NCBI GenBank assembly: GCA_902771785.1 | Contig: CACXYH010000008.1 | Location: 30,695-94,694, forward strand | Source of the DNA: an uncultured Prevotellaceae bacterium | GTDB taxonomy: Bacteria; Bacteroidota; Bacteroidia; Bacteroidales; Bacteroidaceae | Direction of reading: 5' to 3' | Length of the DNA: 64,000 nucleotides | Notes under the pieces: generated by a model | The model's database searches: none | What the model was told of the DNA's origin: nothing | Seen by the model: only the letters and a program-made list of their open reading frames with translations | Program-made: the position numbers and the translations under genes | Shown here: positions 42,019 to 50,532 of the stretch, piece by piece | How the letters are laid out: each line of letters opens with the position of its first letter | Numbering within the stretch: the stretch's first letter is position 1

Positions 42019-43845
42019 TCAGACGTAACGGCGGATGAGCGCCACGAAGCGCTCGCCGTACTTCTGCTTCTTGTGCTCGCCTACACCCGAGACGAAGCCA
42101 AACTGCTCGAGCGTCGTAGGCTTCAGCTGAGCCAGCGAGTGGAGCACCTTGTCGCTGAATACGATATAGGGAGGGAACCCTTCCTCCTGCGCACATTGCA
42201 GGCGCAACTGCCTTAATGCCTCGAACAGCTTCGGGTCTTCGGCATCGGTTGTTGGCGGAAGTCCGGGAATGCTGATGGCAGGTATCTCCAGGTGCAAGCG
42301 CTTCTTAGGTTTCTTCGCTTCTTCTTTAACGCTTCGGTCTATTACGCTCAGTTCCACATCCTTACGCCCATACAGCACGTCCTCGCCCAGCGGCGTCACC
42401 TTCGTGTGCTGCTGCTCGTCGTAGGCTATCTCGAAGAGCCCCATCTGCAGCATCTGCAGCAGGTAGTCCTGCCAGTCGTTGACCGACGTATCGCGCCCCA
42501 CGCCGAAGGTCTTCAGCTGGTTGTAGCCCTTCCGCTTCACCTCGGGCGAGAGTATTCCCTTCACAATCTCGATGGTGGTCGATATGCGTATCTGCTCGCT
42601 GGTGCGCTTCATGGCGCTCAGGGCCATCTGGCACAGGCGGGTGCCGTCGAAGCGCTGCGGTGGGTTCTGGCAGATGTCGCAGTTGTCGCAGTCGTGGTCG
42701 GTCTGCTCGCCGAAGTAGTTCAGCAGGATGCGGCGTCGGCACACGCTGGCCTCGGCATACTCACGCATGCGGCGCAGCTTGTCCATGTTGATGTCCTGCT
42801 GTCCGCTTTGCTTGGCAAACTCCGTGAGCTGCACAATGTCTGCCAGCGAGTAGAACAGCACCGTGTCGGCAGGAGCCCCGTCGCGCCCCGCGCGCCCTAT
42901 CTCCTGATAGAAGCTCTCAATGCTCTTGGGCAGGTTATAGTGGATAACCCAGCGTATGTTGCTCTTGTCGATGCCCATGCCGAAGGCTACCGTGGCGCAC
43001 ACCACCTGAACCTGGTCGTTCTTGAACTGCTCCTGCGTCTGGCTGCGCTCCTGCGGGCTGAGGGCAGCGTGGTAGGGTAGTGCGCGGATGCCTTGGCGCC
43101 GCAGGTCTTCGGCCACCTTCTCGGTAGTCTTGCGGCTCAGGCAGTAGATGATGCCTGCATCCAAGGGCCTTGCCTTGATGAAGTTCAGGATGAAGCGCAG
43201 CTTCTCGCCTGCCTTGTAGCCGCGTTTCACCGAGAGGCTCAGGTTCGGGCGGTCGAAGCTCGACACGAAGTGCTGTGCCTTGCCTATGTGCAGCTGTTCT
43301 ACAATGTCGCGGCGCGTAATCTTGTCGGCAGTAGCTGTGAGCGCCATGATGGGTACGTCGGGAAACCTTTCGCGCAGCAGCCCCAGTTGGGTGTACTCGG
43401 GTCGGAAGTCGTGTCCCCACTGGCTGATGCAGTGGGCTTCGTCGATGGCAAAGAGCGAAATCTTGATGGCTCTGAGCAGATAGTCCATCTCTGCCAGCAG
43501 CTTCTCGGGCGAGATGTAGAGCAGCTTCAGGTCGCCCTGTGCGCATTTGCGGCGTATGATGGTGTCCTGCGTCTGGTCGTTGTTCGAGTTCAGTGCCTCG
43601 GCCTCTATGCCGTTCGAGCGCAGCGTCTCTACCTGGTCTTTCATCAGGCTGATGAGTGGCGAGACGACAATGGCAGTTCCCGCCATGGCCAGCGCGGGTA
43701 TTTGATAGCAGATGCTCTTGCCGCCGCCCGTCGGCATCAGCACCAGCGAGTCGCCGCCCGCCAGCGTGTGGCGGATGATGGCTTCCTGCTGATCACGGAA
43801 AGAGTCGTAGCCGAAATGACGGCGAAGCAGTTCGTTAATGTCCAT
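42019..43845 (-). CDS. recQ: ATP-dependent DNA helicase RecQ (full-length)
   Basis: 608 residues from MDINELLRRHFGYDSFRDQQ. Walker A MPTGGGKSICYQ, DEAH IDEAHCISQWGHDFRP, motif VI QEIGRAGRDGA, then a zinc-binding CRRRILLNYFGE...CDNCDIC, a winged helix (RQC, about 400-490), and at the end an HRDC domain (LFEALRQLRLQCAQEEGFPP and beyond). It unwinds DNA in recombination repair. Distinct from the shorter recQ-like gene beside recJ. Confidence 0.93.
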   Translation of the reverse strand: MDINELLRRHFGYDSFRDQQEAIIRHTLAGGDSLVLMPTGGGKSICYQIPALAMAGTAIVVSPLISLMKDQVETLRSNGIEAEALNSNNDQTQDTIIRRKCAQGDLKLLYISPEKLLAEMDYLLRAIKISLFAIDEAHCISQWGHDFRPEYTQLGLLRERFPDVPIMALTATADKITRRDIVEQLHIGKAQHFVSSFDRPNLSLSVKRGYKAGEKLRFILNFIKARPLDAGIIYCLSRKTTEKVAEDLRRQGIRALPYHAALSPQERSQTQEQFKNDQVQVVCATVAFGMGIDKSNIRWVIHYNLPKSIESFYQEIGRAGRDGAPADTVLFYSLADIVQLTEFAKQSGQQDINMDKLRRMREYAEASVCRRRILLNYFGEQTDHDCDNCDICQNPPQRFDGTRLCQMALSAMKRTSEQIRISTTIEIVKGILSPEVKRKGYNQLKTFGVGRDTSVNDWQDYLLQMLQMGLFEIAYDEQQHTKVTPLGEDVLYGRKDVELSVIDRSVKEEAKKPKKRLHLEIPAISIPGLPPTTDAEDPKLFEALRQLRLQCAQEEGFPPYIVFSDKVLHSLAQLKPTTLEQFGFVSGVGEHKKQKYGERFVALIRRYV

Positions 43846-43853
43846 AGTGGCTA

Positions 43854-43861
43854 CAAAGGTA
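43854..43861 (-). promoter_or_regulatory. Putative -7 element of recQ
   Basis: Minus-strand TACCTTTG, 8-9 bases before the recQ ATG; no clear -33 TTG. Confidence 0.45.
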
Positions 43862-43881
43862 GGCAAAAATTCGTGAAAACC

Positions 43882-43912
43882 TTGCCTATTATGCAGAAAA
43901 GTTGTAATTTTG
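43882..43912 (+). promoter_or_regulatory. Bacteroidetes-type promoter of map-tsaD-cinA
   Basis: TTG (43882-43884), 20 bases, TAATTTTG (43905-43912), about 28 bases before the map ATG. Confidence 0.65.
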
Positions 43913-43940
43913 CACCCAATTTCAGAAGATAACCATAAAG

Positions 43941-44801
43941 ATGAAAGCTAAGAAAAGAAGATGGCACTGCCTTTCCGGACAGGAACCCACCGAGCTCGAC
44001 AGGCAGGTGATGTACTGGGAGAACAAGGGAAAGCTGGTGCCCACACGCGAACTCATCAAGACGCCCGAGCAGATTGAGGGCATTCGCAAGGCGGGCGTTG
44101 TCAACACAGGCGTGCTCGACGAGGTGGCAAAGACTATTCATGCCGGCATGTCGACGCTCGAAATCGACCAGATTTGCCGGCGCTATTGCGAAGAGCACAA
44201 TGCCATTCCGGCCTGCCTGAACTATGAGGGATTCCCCATGAGCGTATGCACCAGCATCAACGAGGTGGTGTGTCATGGCATTCCCAAGGAGGAAGACGTG
44301 CTCGAAGAGGGCGACATCATCAACGTCGACTTCACTACCATTCTCGACGGCTACTATGCCGACGCCTCGCGCATGTTCATCATTGGCAAGACGTCGCCCG
44401 AGAAAGAACAGCTGGTGCGCGTGGCCAAGGAGTGCCTGGAGATAGGCATGGAGGCTGCCAAGCCCTTCGGATTCGTGGGCGACATAGGGCATGCCATCGA
44501 GAAGCACTGCAAGAAGTATGGCTATGGCATCGTGCGCGACCTGGCCGGACACGGCGTAGGCCTGCAGTTTCATGAGGAGCCCGACGTCGACCACTACGGG
44601 CATCGCGGCACGGGCATGCTGCTCGTACCCGGCATGGTGTTCACCATCGAGCCGATGATCAACATGGGAACCTATAAGGTGTTCATCGATGCCGACGACC
44701 CCTACGGCTGGGAAGTGATTACCGAAGACGAGAAGCCCAGCGCCCAGTGGGAGCACACGCTGCTGATGACGGAGCATGGAGTGGAAGTATTAACCTATTA
44801 A
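43941..44801 (+). CDS. map: Methionine aminopeptidase, type I
   Basis: 286 residues. An N-terminal extension of about 40 residues (KRRWHCLSGQEPTELDRQVM) precedes the M24A catalytic domain starting IKTPEQIEGIRKAG. Metal ligands lie in INVDFTTILDGYYADASRMF (two Asp), LAGHGVGLQFHEEP (His), and FTIEPMINMG and WEHTLLMTE (two Glu). It removes the initiator methionine from nascent proteins. It is 5 bases upstream of tsaD. Confidence 0.95.
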   Translation: MKAKKRRWHCLSGQEPTELDRQVMYWENKGKLVPTRELIKTPEQIEGIRKAGVVNTGVLDEVAKTIHAGMSTLEIDQICRRYCEEHNAIPACLNYEGFPMSVCTSINEVVCHGIPKEEDVLEEGDIINVDFTTILDGYYADASRMFIIGKTSPEKEQLVRVAKECLEIGMEAAKPFGFVGDIGHAIEKHCKKYGYGIVRDLAGHGVGLQFHEEPDVDHYGHRGTGMLLVPGMVFTIEPMINMGTYKVFIDADDPYGWEVITEDEKPSAQWEHTLLMTEHGVEVLTY

Positions 44802-44806
44802 GAGCT

Positions 44807-45832
44807 ATGTCACCTATCTATATATTAGGAATAGAGTCGAGTTGCGACGATACGTCGGCAGCTGTGCTGAAAGACGGCGTGCTGCTTTCGAACGTGACGG
44901 CATCGCAGGCCGTACACGAGGCCTATGGTGGCGTGGTGCCCGAGCTGGCTTCGCGTGCTCATCAGCAGAACGTGGTGCCCGTCGTCGACCAGGCCATCAA
45001 GCGGGCCGGCATCACCAAGGAGCAGCTCTCGGCCGTAGCCTTCACCCGCGGCCCGGGCCTCATGGGCTCGCTGCTTGTGGGCGTCAACTTTGCCAAGGGC
45101 TTTGCCCGCGCGCTGGGCATCCCCCTCATCGACGTGAACCATCTGCAGGGGCACGTCATGGCTCACTTCATCAAAGAGGCCGACGACGACCACTCGACGC
45201 CTCCGTTGCCCTTCCTCTGCCTGCTCGTCAGCGGAGGCAACTCGCAGATTGTCAAGGTCAATGCCTACAACGACATGGAAGTGCTGGGGCAGACCATCGA
45301 CGATGCTGCGGGCGAAGCCATCGACAAGTGTTCGAAGGTGATGGGACTGGGCTATCCCGGAGGCCCCATCATCGACCGCCTGGCACGTCAGGGCAATCCC
45401 AAGGCCTACCAGTTTGCCGAACCCCATATACCGGGGCTCGACTATAGCTTCTCTGGGCTGAAGACCTCTTTCCTCTACAGTCTGCGCAAGTGGGTAGAGG
45501 ACGACCCCGACTTCGTGGAGCACCACAAGGAAGACTTGGCTGCTTCGCTTGAATGGACGATTGTGGACATTCTGATGAAGAAGCTGCGTCTGGCCGTGAA
45601 GCAGACGGGCATCAAGCATGTGGCCGTAGCCGGCGGCGTGAGTGCCAACAACGGGCTGCGCAATGCCTTCCACGACCATGCAAGGCGCTATGGCTGGACC
45701 ATCTACATTCCGAAGTTCAGCTACACCACCGACAATGCCGCCATGATAGGCATCGTGGGCTACTATAAATTCATGGACGGGGCCTTCTGTTCCATTGGTG
45801 CCCCCGCCTTCTCGAAAGTAACGTTCAAGTAA
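44807..45832 (+). CDS. tsaD: tRNA t6A37 threonylcarbamoyltransferase TsaD
   Basis: 341 residues from MSPIYILGIESSCDDTSAAV. The ATPase fold motifs are intact: ESSCDDT, RAHQQNVVPVVDQA (metal-binding His), HLQGHVMAHF (second His ligand), LLVSGGNSQ, and AVAGGVSANNGLR. It transfers the threonylcarbamoyl group to adenosine 37 of tRNAs reading ANN codons. Cytoplasmic; probably co-transcribed with map and cinA. Confidence 0.96.
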   Translation: MSPIYILGIESSCDDTSAAVLKDGVLLSNVTASQAVHEAYGGVVPELASRAHQQNVVPVVDQAIKRAGITKEQLSAVAFTRGPGLMGSLLVGVNFAKGFARALGIPLIDVNHLQGHVMAHFIKEADDDHSTPPLPFLCLLVSGGNSQIVKVNAYNDMEVLGQTIDDAAGEAIDKCSKVMGLGYPGGPIIDRLARQGNPKAYQFAEPHIPGLDYSFSGLKTSFLYSLRKWVEDDPDFVEHHKEDLAASLEWTIVDILMKKLRLAVKQTGIKHVAVAGGVSANNGLRNAFHDHARRYGWTIYIPKFSYTTDNAAMIGIVGYYKFMDGAFCSIGAPAFSKVTFK

Positions 45833-45849
45833 ATCGAAATAAAACAGAT

Positions 45850-46359
45850 ATGGATTTTGAAAGCAAAATTATAAGCAGGGAAATCAGTCAGCTGCTTTGG
45901 GAGAGAGAGAAAACCGTTTCTACGGCAGAGAGTTGCACGGGCGGACGCATTGCCGAAGCCATCATCGCCGTGCCCGGTGCGTCGAAGTACTTCAAGGGAG
46001 GCATCATCTGCTACGTCAACGAGGTGAAGGAGCGCCTGCTGGGCGTCAGCCACGAACTGCTCGAGGAGAAAACTGCCGTGTGCGAGGAAGTAGCCATTGC
46101 TATGGTGAAGGGTGCCTGCCTGACGCTGCAGACCGACTATGCCATTGCCGCTACCGGCATTGCAGGCCCCGGCGGAGGCAGCAAAGACATACCCGTAGGC
46201 ACCATCTGGCTGGCCTGCGGCAATGCCGAACGCATCGTGACGCTCAAGGTCGAGGAAGACCATGGCCGCGACATCAACCTGGCCATCGCCACCAACAAGG
46301 CCATGCAGCTCTTCTTAGACTATCTGAAGGCCGAAGAGAACGAGCAAACAGAGGCGTAG
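45850..46359 (+). CDS. CinA C-terminal domain protein (nicotinamide-nucleotide amidase, PncC type)
   Basis: 169 residues, matching the stand-alone C-terminal domain of CinA. Conserved segments are TVSTAESCTGGRIAEAI (active-site Ser), GGIICYVNEVKERLLGV, DYAIAATGIAGPGGGS and PVGTIWLACG. Relatives deamidate NMN to nicotinate mononucleotide in NAD recycling. The start lies 18 bases after tsaD. The N-terminal CinA domain is absent, as in PncC. Confidence 0.88.
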   Translation: MDFESKIISREISQLLWEREKTVSTAESCTGGRIAEAIIAVPGASKYFKGGIICYVNEVKERLLGVSHELLEEKTAVCEEVAIAMVKGACLTLQTDYAIAATGIAGPGGGSKDIPVGTIWLACGNAERIVTLKVEEDHGRDINLAIATNKAMQLFLDYLKAEENEQTEA

Positions 46360-46425
46360 AAGTTAAAAAACTTTAAGATGCGGATAATTCTCAAAACTCC
46401 ATTCTCAATTCTCGATTAAAATCCG

Positions 46426-46433
46426 TACCTTTG
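46426..46433 (+). promoter_or_regulatory. Putative -7 element of the ribosomal protein operon
   Basis: TACCTTTG, about 53 bases before rpmB. The position of the -33 box carries TTC instead of TTG. Confidence 0.5.
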
Positions 46434-46486
46434 CACCCTGTTTGGAATAAGTTACTCAAAAAGCAACAAAATTAAAGTAGATAGAA

Positions 46487-46750
46487 ATGTCGAAAGTTTG
46501 TCAAATCACAGGAAAGAAGGCACAGATCGGTAATAATGTGTCTCACTCAAAGCACCGCACGAAGAGAAGCTTTGACGTAAACCTGTTCAGCAAGAAGTTC
46601 TACTATGTAGAGGAGGACTGCTGGATTCAGTTGAAGATTAGCGCCGCTGGTCTTCGTATGATTAATAAAGTAGGTCTTGATGCCGCCCTGAAGCAGGCTG
46701 TGGCCAAGGGCTATGTGGATTGGAAGGATATTAAAGTAATAGGAGACTAA
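46487..46750 (+). CDS. rpmB: Ribosomal protein bL28
   Basis: 87 residues: [20 protein letters not shown], with the conserved SHSKHRTKR and [13 protein letters not shown] segments. Large-subunit protein. First of three small translation genes, five bases before rpmG. Confidence 0.95.
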   Translation: MSKVCQITGKKAQIGNNVSHSKHRTKRSFDVNLFSKKFYYVEEDCWIQLKISAAGLRMINKVGLDAALKQAVAKGYVDWKDIKVIGD

Positions 46751-46755
46751 CCGCC

Positions 46756-46947
46756 ATGGCAAGCAAGAAAGCAAAGGGTAATCGCGTCCAGGTCATTCTG
46801 GAGTGCACCGAGATGAAGAATAGTGGTCTGCCCGGAACCAGCCGTTACATTACGACCAAGAACCGTAAGAACACGACTGAGCGTCTGGAGCTGATGAAGT
46901 ATAACCCCATCCTGAAGAAGATGACTCTTCACAAGGAAATCAAGTAA
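46756..46947 (+). CDS. rpmG: Ribosomal protein bL33
   Basis: 63 residues: [20 protein letters not shown], with [19 protein letters not shown] typical of bL33. It lacks the four zinc-binding cysteines, so it is the cysteine-free form. Confidence 0.95.
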   Translation: MASKKAKGNRVQVILECTEMKNSGLPGTSRYITTKNRKNTTERLELMKYNPILKKMTLHKEIK

Positions 46948-46961
46948 TACGATAGAGAACT

Positions 46962-47120
46962 ATGGCAAAGAAAACCGTTGCTACCCTCCACGAAGGTTCG
47001 AAGGATGGTCGCGCTTACACAAAGGTGATTAAGATGGTGAAGAGCCCCAAGACGGGTGCTTACATCTTCGACGAGCAGATGGTTCCCAACGAGGCCGTTA
47101 AGGACTTCTTCAAGAACTAA
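46962..47120 (+). CDS. DUF4295 ribosome-associated protein (bL38-like)
   Basis: 52 residues: MAKKTVATLHEGSKDGRAYT, ending NEAVKDFFKN; short and basic. DUF4295 proteins follow bL33 across Bacteroidetes; I recall a structural report of a Flavobacterium ribosome that places such a protein in the large subunit (named bL38), which I have not been able to verify here. 14 bases after rpmG, so part of the same operon. A terminator follows. Confidence 0.8.
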   Translation: MAKKTVATLHEGSKDGRAYTKVIKMVKSPKTGAYIFDEQMVPNEAVKDFFKN

Positions 47121-47140
47121 TCAGTAGTCTGAATAAAGAT

Positions 47141-47176
47141 AAAGGGCTGTGCTTATCATGAGCGCAGCCCTTTCTT
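47141..47176 (+). terminator. Intrinsic terminator of the ribosomal operon
   Basis: AAAGGGCTG pairs with CAGCCCTTT around a 9-nt loop (with a T.G mismatch and GC/GC), followed by TTCTTCG. Confidence 0.85.
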
Positions 47177-47190
47177 CGTATGGATTAAAG

Positions 47191-47268
47191 GGACTAATCG
47201 ATGGGATTAGTCGGACTAATCGATGGGATTGGTCGGACTAATCGATGGAATTGGTCGGACTAATCCTT
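47191..47268. repeat. 22-base tandem palindromic repeats (three and a half copies)
   Basis: Units at 47191-47212, 47213-47234, 47235-47256 and a partial 47257-47268. Each reads GGACTAATCGATGG followed by GATTAGTC-like bases, so every unit can fold as GACTAATC-GATGG-GATTAGTC. Variation is one or two bases per unit. They lie between the ribosomal operon terminator and the 3' end of hisC. Confidence 0.85.
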
Positions 47269-47284
47269 GGCGAGGCAGCAATGG

Positions 47285-48319
47285 TCAGTACTGCCTGAGG
47301 GCAGCAACCAGCTCGTTGTTCTCGCTCTTTGTGCCAATCGTGATGCGCAGGCAGTTGTGGCAGAGCTGTATGCGGGTGCGGTTGCGCACGATGATACCAC
47401 GGCCCACAAGATAGTCGTAGATGGCCTGAGCATCGGTCATGCGAGCCAGGAAGAAGTTGGCATCGGTAGGATATACGTGCTCGCAGATGGGCAGTTGGCG
47501 AAACGCCTCAATCATTCGTCCGCGCTCCAGCAGCAGCTGACGCACCCACTTGTCGGTCTCGAACGGGTCGCTGAGGGCCTCGAGCGCCCGTTGCTGCGAG
47601 AGCAGGTTCACGTTGTAGGGGTACTTCACCTTGTTGAAGATTCCGATGATTTCAGGCGAGGCAAAGGCCATGCCCAGTCGGAGGGCAGCACATCCCCATG
47701 CTTTCGACAGCGTGTTGAGCACGATGAGGTTGGGATACTTGGCCAGTTCCGCGCGCAATGGCTTCTGTCGCGAGAAGTCGCTGTAGGCCTCGTCTACTAC
47801 GACCAGCCCCTCAAACTGCTCGACCACCTTCAGAATCTCCTCGCGCTGCAGGTTGTTTCCTGTGGGGTTGTTGGGCGAGCAGAGCCATACAATCTTCGTG
47901 CGGTCGTCGCAGGCACTGAGCAGCCTGCTTGCCTCTATCTGGAAATGCTCGTCGAGCAGCACGGGGCGATACTCCACGTCGTTGATGTCGGCACACACCT
48001 TGTACATGCCGTAAGTGGGTTCGATGGCCACCACATTGTCGATGCCGGGCTGACAGAAGCAGCGGAAGGGCAGGTCGATGGCCTCGTCGCTGCCGTTGCC
48101 CACGAAGATGCAATCCACGGGCACTTCCTTCACCTTGGCTATCTGTGCCTTCAGCTCCAGTTGCAGCGGGTCGGGATATCGGTTCAGCGGTGCGTTGTAG
48201 GGGTTCTCGTTGGCATCGAGAAACACGTGAGCCTCGCGTCCGGCATATTCGTTGCGAGCCGAGCTGTAGGGGGCAAGGCTCCATATATTCTTGCGGGTCA
48301 GTTGTTCTAATGGTTTCAT
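47285..48319 (-). CDS. hisC: Histidinol-phosphate aminotransferase
   Basis: 344 residues. PLP-dependent class I fold: SSARNEY region at the start, [33 protein letters not shown], and the lysine in [16 protein letters not shown] that binds PLP. It transaminates imidazole acetol phosphate in histidine synthesis. It overlaps hisD by four bases. hisB does not follow, unlike many Bacteroidales his operons. Confidence 0.95.
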   Translation of the reverse strand: MKPLEQLTRKNIWSLAPYSSARNEYAGREAHVFLDANENPYNAPLNRYPDPLQLELKAQIAKVKEVPVDCIFVGNGSDEAIDLPFRCFCQPGIDNVVAIEPTYGMYKVCADINDVEYRPVLLDEHFQIEASRLLSACDDRTKIVWLCSPNNPTGNNLQREEILKVVEQFEGLVVVDEAYSDFSRQKPLRAELAKYPNLIVLNTLSKAWGCAALRLGMAFASPEIIGIFNKVKYPYNVNLLSQQRALEALSDPFETDKWVRQLLLERGRMIEAFRQLPICEHVYPTDANFFLARMTDAQAIYDYLVGRGIIVRNRTRIQLCHNCLRITIGTKSENNELVAALRQY

Positions 48320-49596
48320 AGACTTTTTATTCTTACGGTCATTGCGTTCTTGTGGGCATCCAGCTGTTCGGCCTCGGCCATGAGCTCCACGGCATGCCCT
48401 ATGCTGCGGATGCCTTCCTCGGTCAGGTGCTGGAAGGTAACCTTGCGCTGATAGCTGTCCAGGTTCACGCCGCTGTAGGCCGTGGCATAGCCGTGAGTGG
48501 GCAGCGTGTGGTTGGTGCCGCTGGCATAGTCGCCGGCGCTCTCGCAGGCATATTTGCCCAGGAACACGCTGCCGGCATTGACCACCTTCTCGGCCAGCTG
48601 CTCGTAGTCGTCTACTTGCAGAATGAGGTGCTCGGGTGCATAGCAGTTAGAGAGGCTGATGGCCTCCTGCTCGTCGCCTACGAGTACGAACTTACTGTTC
48701 TCCAGCGTCTTTGCAGCCAGCTCCTTGCGGGGCAATAGCTGCAGCTGAGCCTCGGTCTCGCGCAGCACCTGCTGTAGCATCTCCTCCGAAGTAGTGATGA
48801 GCAGCACCTGCGAGTCGATGCCATGCTCGGCCTGCGACAGCAAGTCGGCAGCCACGAACTGCGCGTTGGCATGGGCGTCGGCAATGACGCACACTTCCGA
48901 CGGGCCGGCAGGCATGTCGATGGCAGCGTCGTGGAGCGACACCTGCTGCTTGGCTGCCATGACGTACTGGTTGCCCGGTCCAAAGATTTTGTAGACCTTG
49001 GGCACCGACTGCGTGCCGTAGGCCATGGCGCCGATGGCCTGCACGCCGCCAGCCTTGAATATCTTGCTGACACCGGCCACCCTTGCCGCCACGAGAATGG
49101 CAGGGTTCACCTTGCCCTCGCGGTTCGGGGGCGTGCACAGCACTATTTCCTTGCATCCCGCAATCTTGGCAGGCGTAGCCAGCATGAGCACGGTAGAGAA
49201 GAGTGGGGCAGTGCCGCCGGGAATGTATAGGCCCACGCGCTCAATGGCCACGCTCTTCTGCCAGCACACCACGCCGGGCTGCGTCTGTATCTTCTTCCCC
49301 TCGAAGCGTTGCGACTCGTGGAAGACCTTGATGTTGTGGTGAGCCAGTTCGATGGCTGCTTTCAGGTCGTTGCTTACCAGCAGCTCGGCCTCCTTCATCT
49401 CCTCCTCACCTACAGCCAGCGATGCCAGCTGGGCATGGTCGAACTTCAGTTCGTAGTCTCTCACGGCCTCGTCGCCACGTGCCTTCACGTCGGCCAGCAC
49501 CGCAGCCACCGTAGTGTTCAGCTGCGACACGTCTAAGTGGGGGCGCTCAACGATGGCGCTCCACTCCTGCCTGTTGGGATGTCTGATTATCTTCAT
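48316..49596 (-). CDS. hisD: Histidinol dehydrogenase
   Basis: 426 residues. The Zn-dependent enzyme with [17 protein letters not shown] (about residue 120), [15 protein letters not shown], the [13 protein letters not shown] metal/substrate segment, and the conserved C-terminal [15 protein letters not shown]. It catalyses the last two oxidation steps of histidine synthesis. It overlaps hisG and hisC by four bases each. Confidence 0.96.
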   Translation of the reverse strand: MKIIRHPNRQEWSAIVERPHLDVSQLNTTVAAVLADVKARGDEAVRDYELKFDHAQLASLAVGEEEMKEAELLVSNDLKAAIELAHHNIKVFHESQRFEGKKIQTQPGVVCWQKSVAIERVGLYIPGGTAPLFSTVLMLATPAKIAGCKEIVLCTPPNREGKVNPAILVAARVAGVSKIFKAGGVQAIGAMAYGTQSVPKVYKIFGPGNQYVMAAKQQVSLHDAAIDMPAGPSEVCVIADAHANAQFVAADLLSQAEHGIDSQVLLITTSEEMLQQVLRETEAQLQLLPRKELAAKTLENSKFVLVGDEQEAISLSNCYAPEHLILQVDDYEQLAEKVVNAGSVFLGKYACESAGDYASGTNHTLPTHGYATAYSGVNLDSYQRKVTFQHLTEEGIRSIGHAVELMAEAEQLDAHKNAMTVRIKSL

Positions 49597-50444
49597 AATA
49601 TCATCTTTTCAATTGGGGTCACCAGGATGCCCTGTGCTCCCATTTCCTTCAGCTTGCCAATGATTTCCCAGAAGCGCTTCTCGTCGAGCACGGTGTGCAC
49701 GGAGCACCACTCCTCGTCGGCCAGCGGAATCACGGTGGGGCTGTTCAGGGCGGGCAGCACGCTGACGATGTCGTTCAGTCGCGCCTTGGGTGCATTCATG
49801 CGCACGTATTTCTTGTCTTCGGCCTGTCTGACGGCTTCGAAGCGGAACAGCATCTGCTGCAGCAGCTCCTTCTTGTCGTCAGAGAGTCCGGGCGTGCCTA
49901 TGAGCAGGGCTTCGCTCTGCATCACCACCTCCACCTCGCGCAGGTTGTTGCTCACCAGTGTAGAGCCGGAGCTGACGATGTCGAAGATAGCATCGGCCAG
50001 TCCGATGCCCGGGCTTATTTCCACCGAACCCGTGATGATGTGTATCTCGGCCTCGATGCCCTTCTCTTTCAGGAACTTCCCCAGGATGCCGGGGTATGAC
50101 GTGGCTATCTTCTTGCCCTGAAACCACTCCAGCCCCTGGTAGTCGGTCTTCTGTGGAATAGCCAGCGACAGGCGGCACTTAGAGAATCCCAGCCTCGAAA
50201 TGACCTCGGCTTCGGCGCCACGCTCCACAAACTCGTTCTCGCCCACCACGCCGATGTCGGCTACACCCTGTGCCACGCTCTGCGGAATGTCGTCGTCGCG
50301 CAGATAAAGCACCTCGAGCGGGAAGTTCGACGACTGTACCAAAAGTGTACGCTTGCTGCCGCTCACTTTGATGTCGGCCTCACTCAGAAGGTTCATCGTG
50401 TCCTCAAACAAACGTCCCTTCGATTGTACTGCTATTCTTATCAT
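49593..50444 (-). CDS. hisG: ATP phosphoribosyltransferase, long form
   Basis: 283 residues from MIRIAVQSKGRLFEDTMNLL. The substrate-binding EISPGIGLADAIFDIVSSG is present, and the C-terminal third (about 205-283, LNDIVSVLPALNSPTVIPL) is the ACT-like regulatory domain of the long, histidine-inhibited form. First committed step of histidine synthesis. The start is chosen at MIRIAV because of the promoter position upstream. Confidence 0.95.
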   Translation of the reverse strand: MIRIAVQSKGRLFEDTMNLLSEADIKVSGSKRTLLVQSSNFPLEVLYLRDDDIPQSVAQGVADIGVVGENEFVERGAEAEVISRLGFSKCRLSLAIPQKTDYQGLEWFQGKKIATSYPGILGKFLKEKGIEAEIHIITGSVEISPGIGLADAIFDIVSSGSTLVSNNLREVEVVMQSEALLIGTPGLSDDKKELLQQMLFRFEAVRQAEDKKYVRMNAPKARLNDIVSVLPALNSPTVIPLADEEWCSVHTVLDEKRFWEIIGKLKEMGAQGILVTPIEKMIL

Positions 50445-50471
50445 AAGTCTAATTCTTTTTAAAAACGCTTG

Positions 50472-50502
50472 CAAAATTAGTCATTTTTTCTTTAATGTGC
50501 AA
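50472..50502 (-). promoter_or_regulatory. Bacteroidetes-type promoter of hisGDC
   Basis: On the minus strand TTG (50500-50502), 20 bases, TAATTTTG (50472-50479), about 28 bases before hisG. No his leader peptide is visible. Confidence 0.65.
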
Positions 50503-50511
50503 TAAAAAGTG

Positions 50512-50519
50512 TACTTTTG
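50512..50519 (+). promoter_or_regulatory. Putative -7 element of the MltF-like gene
   Basis: TACTTTTG, 13 bases before ATG 50533, divergent from the his promoter. No good -33 TTG. Confidence 0.45.
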
Positions 50520-50532
50520 CAACGATTTTGCA

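Noticed and set aside
47191-47268. CRISPR-like array in the 22-base repeats
   Set aside because: Units are directly adjacent with no spacers, so this is a tandem palindrome, not a CRISPR.
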